From NCBI GenBank assembly GCA_000435835.1, contig FR883394.1, positions 3,607-11,486 of the forward strand: 7,880 nucleotides of DNA. The letters run 5' to 3'. This DNA is from Clostridium sp. CAG:221. Lineage in GTDB: Bacteria; Bacillota; Clostridia; Clostridiales; Clostridiaceae. The position numbers were made by a program, and so were the translations under genes. Shown here piece after piece: positions 6,538 to 7,880 of this stretch. The notes under the pieces were generated by a model. It saw only the letters and a list, made by a program, of their open reading frames with translations. It made no database searches and was not told the origin of the DNA. Position 1 is the stretch's first letter, and each line of letters starts with the position of its first letter.

Positions 6538-7419
6538 ATGACTAGGGTAATTTCTGTTATTAATTTAAAAGGTGGAGTTGGAAAAACTACAACAACAGTA
6601 GGTCTGGCACAAATTTTATCAGTTGAATTCAATAAGAAGATTTTAGTTGTAGATTTAGATGCACAAACTAATGCAACTACTATGTTAATCGGTGAAGAGA
6701 AGTGGATGGAAGTAAATAAACAAAAGCAGACAATAGCGCAATTGTTTTATGAGGGAGTATATCCAAGAAGTGAAAAAATATTTGATATTAATAGAGCTAT
6801 ATTAAAAGGTGTATCAAATATAGATGAAGTGAAATTAGTGGACATGCTTCCATCAAGTTTAGATTTAATAGATATACAAGAAGAGGTAATAAAAGCTCCT
6901 AGAGGAATTTTTTCAGTGATTAGACCAGTTGATTTATTAGATAAATCACTAAGGAAGATTAAGCAAAAGTATGACTATATATTAATTGATTGTCCACCAA
7001 ATTTAGGAGTAATAACAAGGAATGGGTTGAAGGTATCAGATGTATATATTATACCAACAGTACCAGATGTATTATCAACATATGGAATACCTCAGATAAT
7101 TAGTAGAGTAAATAAATTTTCTAAGGAATTAGAAAAAGAGATAAAACCTTTAGGAATTGTAATAACAAAATATAGAGAGCAATCAGCCCTTCATAAAAGA
7201 ACAGTAAAGGAGTTAAGAAAAGAGCGTGATTGTAGAGTGTTTGAGACTATATTTAAAGAAAATGACAATATAGCAAATGCTGCAGAATATATTAATAAAT
7301 CAACTATGAGGCAAAAATGGGGGTATAAAGGTCAAGTTGATAATTTTAAATTATTAGCAGAAGAAATTATGAGAGCTATGGGGGATGAATATGGAAAAGA
7401 AATTAAAGGATTTATTTAA
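6538..7419 (+). CDS. ParA/Soj-family partition ATPase
   Basis: A 293-residue protein of normal ParA length. The deviant Walker A KGGVGKTT is at 11-18, with signature Lys11 and catalytic Lys16. Walker A' VVDLDAQTNAT is at 37-47 and Walker B ILIDCPP at 148-154, with Asp151. The following NGLKVSDVYIIPTVPD and ending KLLAEEIM also fit ParA. No N-terminal HTH is present, so it is the short type, which depends on its partner for operator binding. ParA proteins bind DNA nonspecifically as ATP dimers and move partner-bound DNA or protein cargo. ATG 6538 begins directly with the expected first strand (RVISVINLKGG); GGAGGG lies three bases upstream, slightly close. It overlaps the next gene and forms a two-gene unit. 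A standard ParB with a ParB/Srx-type domain is not in view, which suggests a plasmid or integrated-element partition system, or a cargo-positioning ParA. Confidence 0.92.
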   Translation: MTRVISVINLKGGVGKTTTTVGLAQILSVEFNKKILVVDLDAQTNATTMLIGEEKWMEVNKQKQTIAQLFYEGVYPRSEKIFDINRAILKGVSNIDEVKLVDMLPSSLDLIDIQEEVIKAPRGIFSVIRPVDLLDKSLRKIKQKYDYILIDCPPNLGVITRNGLKVSDVYIIPTVPDVLSTYGIPQIISRVNKFSKELEKEIKPLGIVITKYREQSALHKRTVKELRKERDCRVFETIFKENDNIANAAEYINKSTMRQKWGYKGQVDNFKLLAEEIMRAMGDEYGKEIKGFI

Positions 7420-7880
7420 AGTGATATTAGAAGAAGTGCAGTGTAATGAAAAATTTAAAAATAAGATTTATAAGGTTTTAGAGAATGGAAATAATAATGC
7501 AAAAAGGTCAAGAAAAAAGAATGTTATTATTAAACCAAAATTAAATCCTTTGGAAGTTATTTTAGAAGGTGAAAGAATATTAATGGACAAGCTTTTAACT
7601 CTGGAAATAAGTGATTTGAAAGATATTATAAAGTTTTATGAAATGGATAATACAAATTCCAGTAGTAGATGGAGAAAGAAAGAGCGACTTGTTAATTATA
7701 TAGTTGATGTAAGTAAAAGTAGGATAAGTAGAGGAAATGCATTTAGAGAGTGAATTAAGAAGCACTTGCACATTATAAGCATTTTTTGCATAGTAAAAAT
7801 TTATCAATAAAAATATATACCATAAAGTGAATAGTGGTATATTTCAGAATCAGGATATATAAGAATATTAGAAGGAAATA

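Overview
The window is AT-rich DNA of low-GC Firmicute type. Strong AGGAGG-like ribosome sites, AT-biased codon use and compact hairpin-plus-T-run terminators fit Clostridium sensu stricto or a close relative. No gene here fixes the species. The region reads as accessory DNA: small independent transcription units, several truncated genes and at least two likely insertion-sequence scars.

Layout. Positions 1-1503 hold the 3' end of a large GLUG-repeat surface or secreted protein with two related C-terminal modules, closed by a strong terminator. Positions 1618-2154 encode a small two-helix membrane protein of unknown role with its own terminator. Positions 2432-3073 encode a secreted CAP/SCP (YkwD-like) protein, again with a terminator. 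Positions 3178-3212 resemble the right end of an IS200/IS605 element, the part that would carry the 3' end of a TnpB guide RNA. It abuts the promoter of a truncated Uma2-family nuclease gene (3272-3520). That gene faces a truncated GNAT acetyltransferase gene (3584-3787, minus strand) across a perfect 17-bp terminator hairpin.

Positions 4006-4905 are an HTH-WYL transcription regulator whose first codons carry three nonsense codons, so it is probably a pseudogene. Directly behind it lie a possible 46-residue ORF and a tight two-gene unit (5044-6057): a coiled-coil protein with PD-(D/E)XK-nuclease-like motifs, followed by a 131-residue helical partner. Positions 6058-6537 contain no intact gene. 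They hold an IS256-type terminal-repeat lookalike, a 3' gene remnant, a terminator and several inverted repeats.

The window ends with a ParA ATPase gene (6538-7419) overlapping a small basic protein with a SAP-like C-terminus (7391-7753). This is a partition-like pair, with inverted repeats on both sides that could be operator or centromere sites.

The best candidates for something undescribed are the nuclease-like/helical gene pair at 5044-6057 and the ParA/SAP-like pair with its flanking repeats. Both functions are inferred from sequence motifs only; no search was run.
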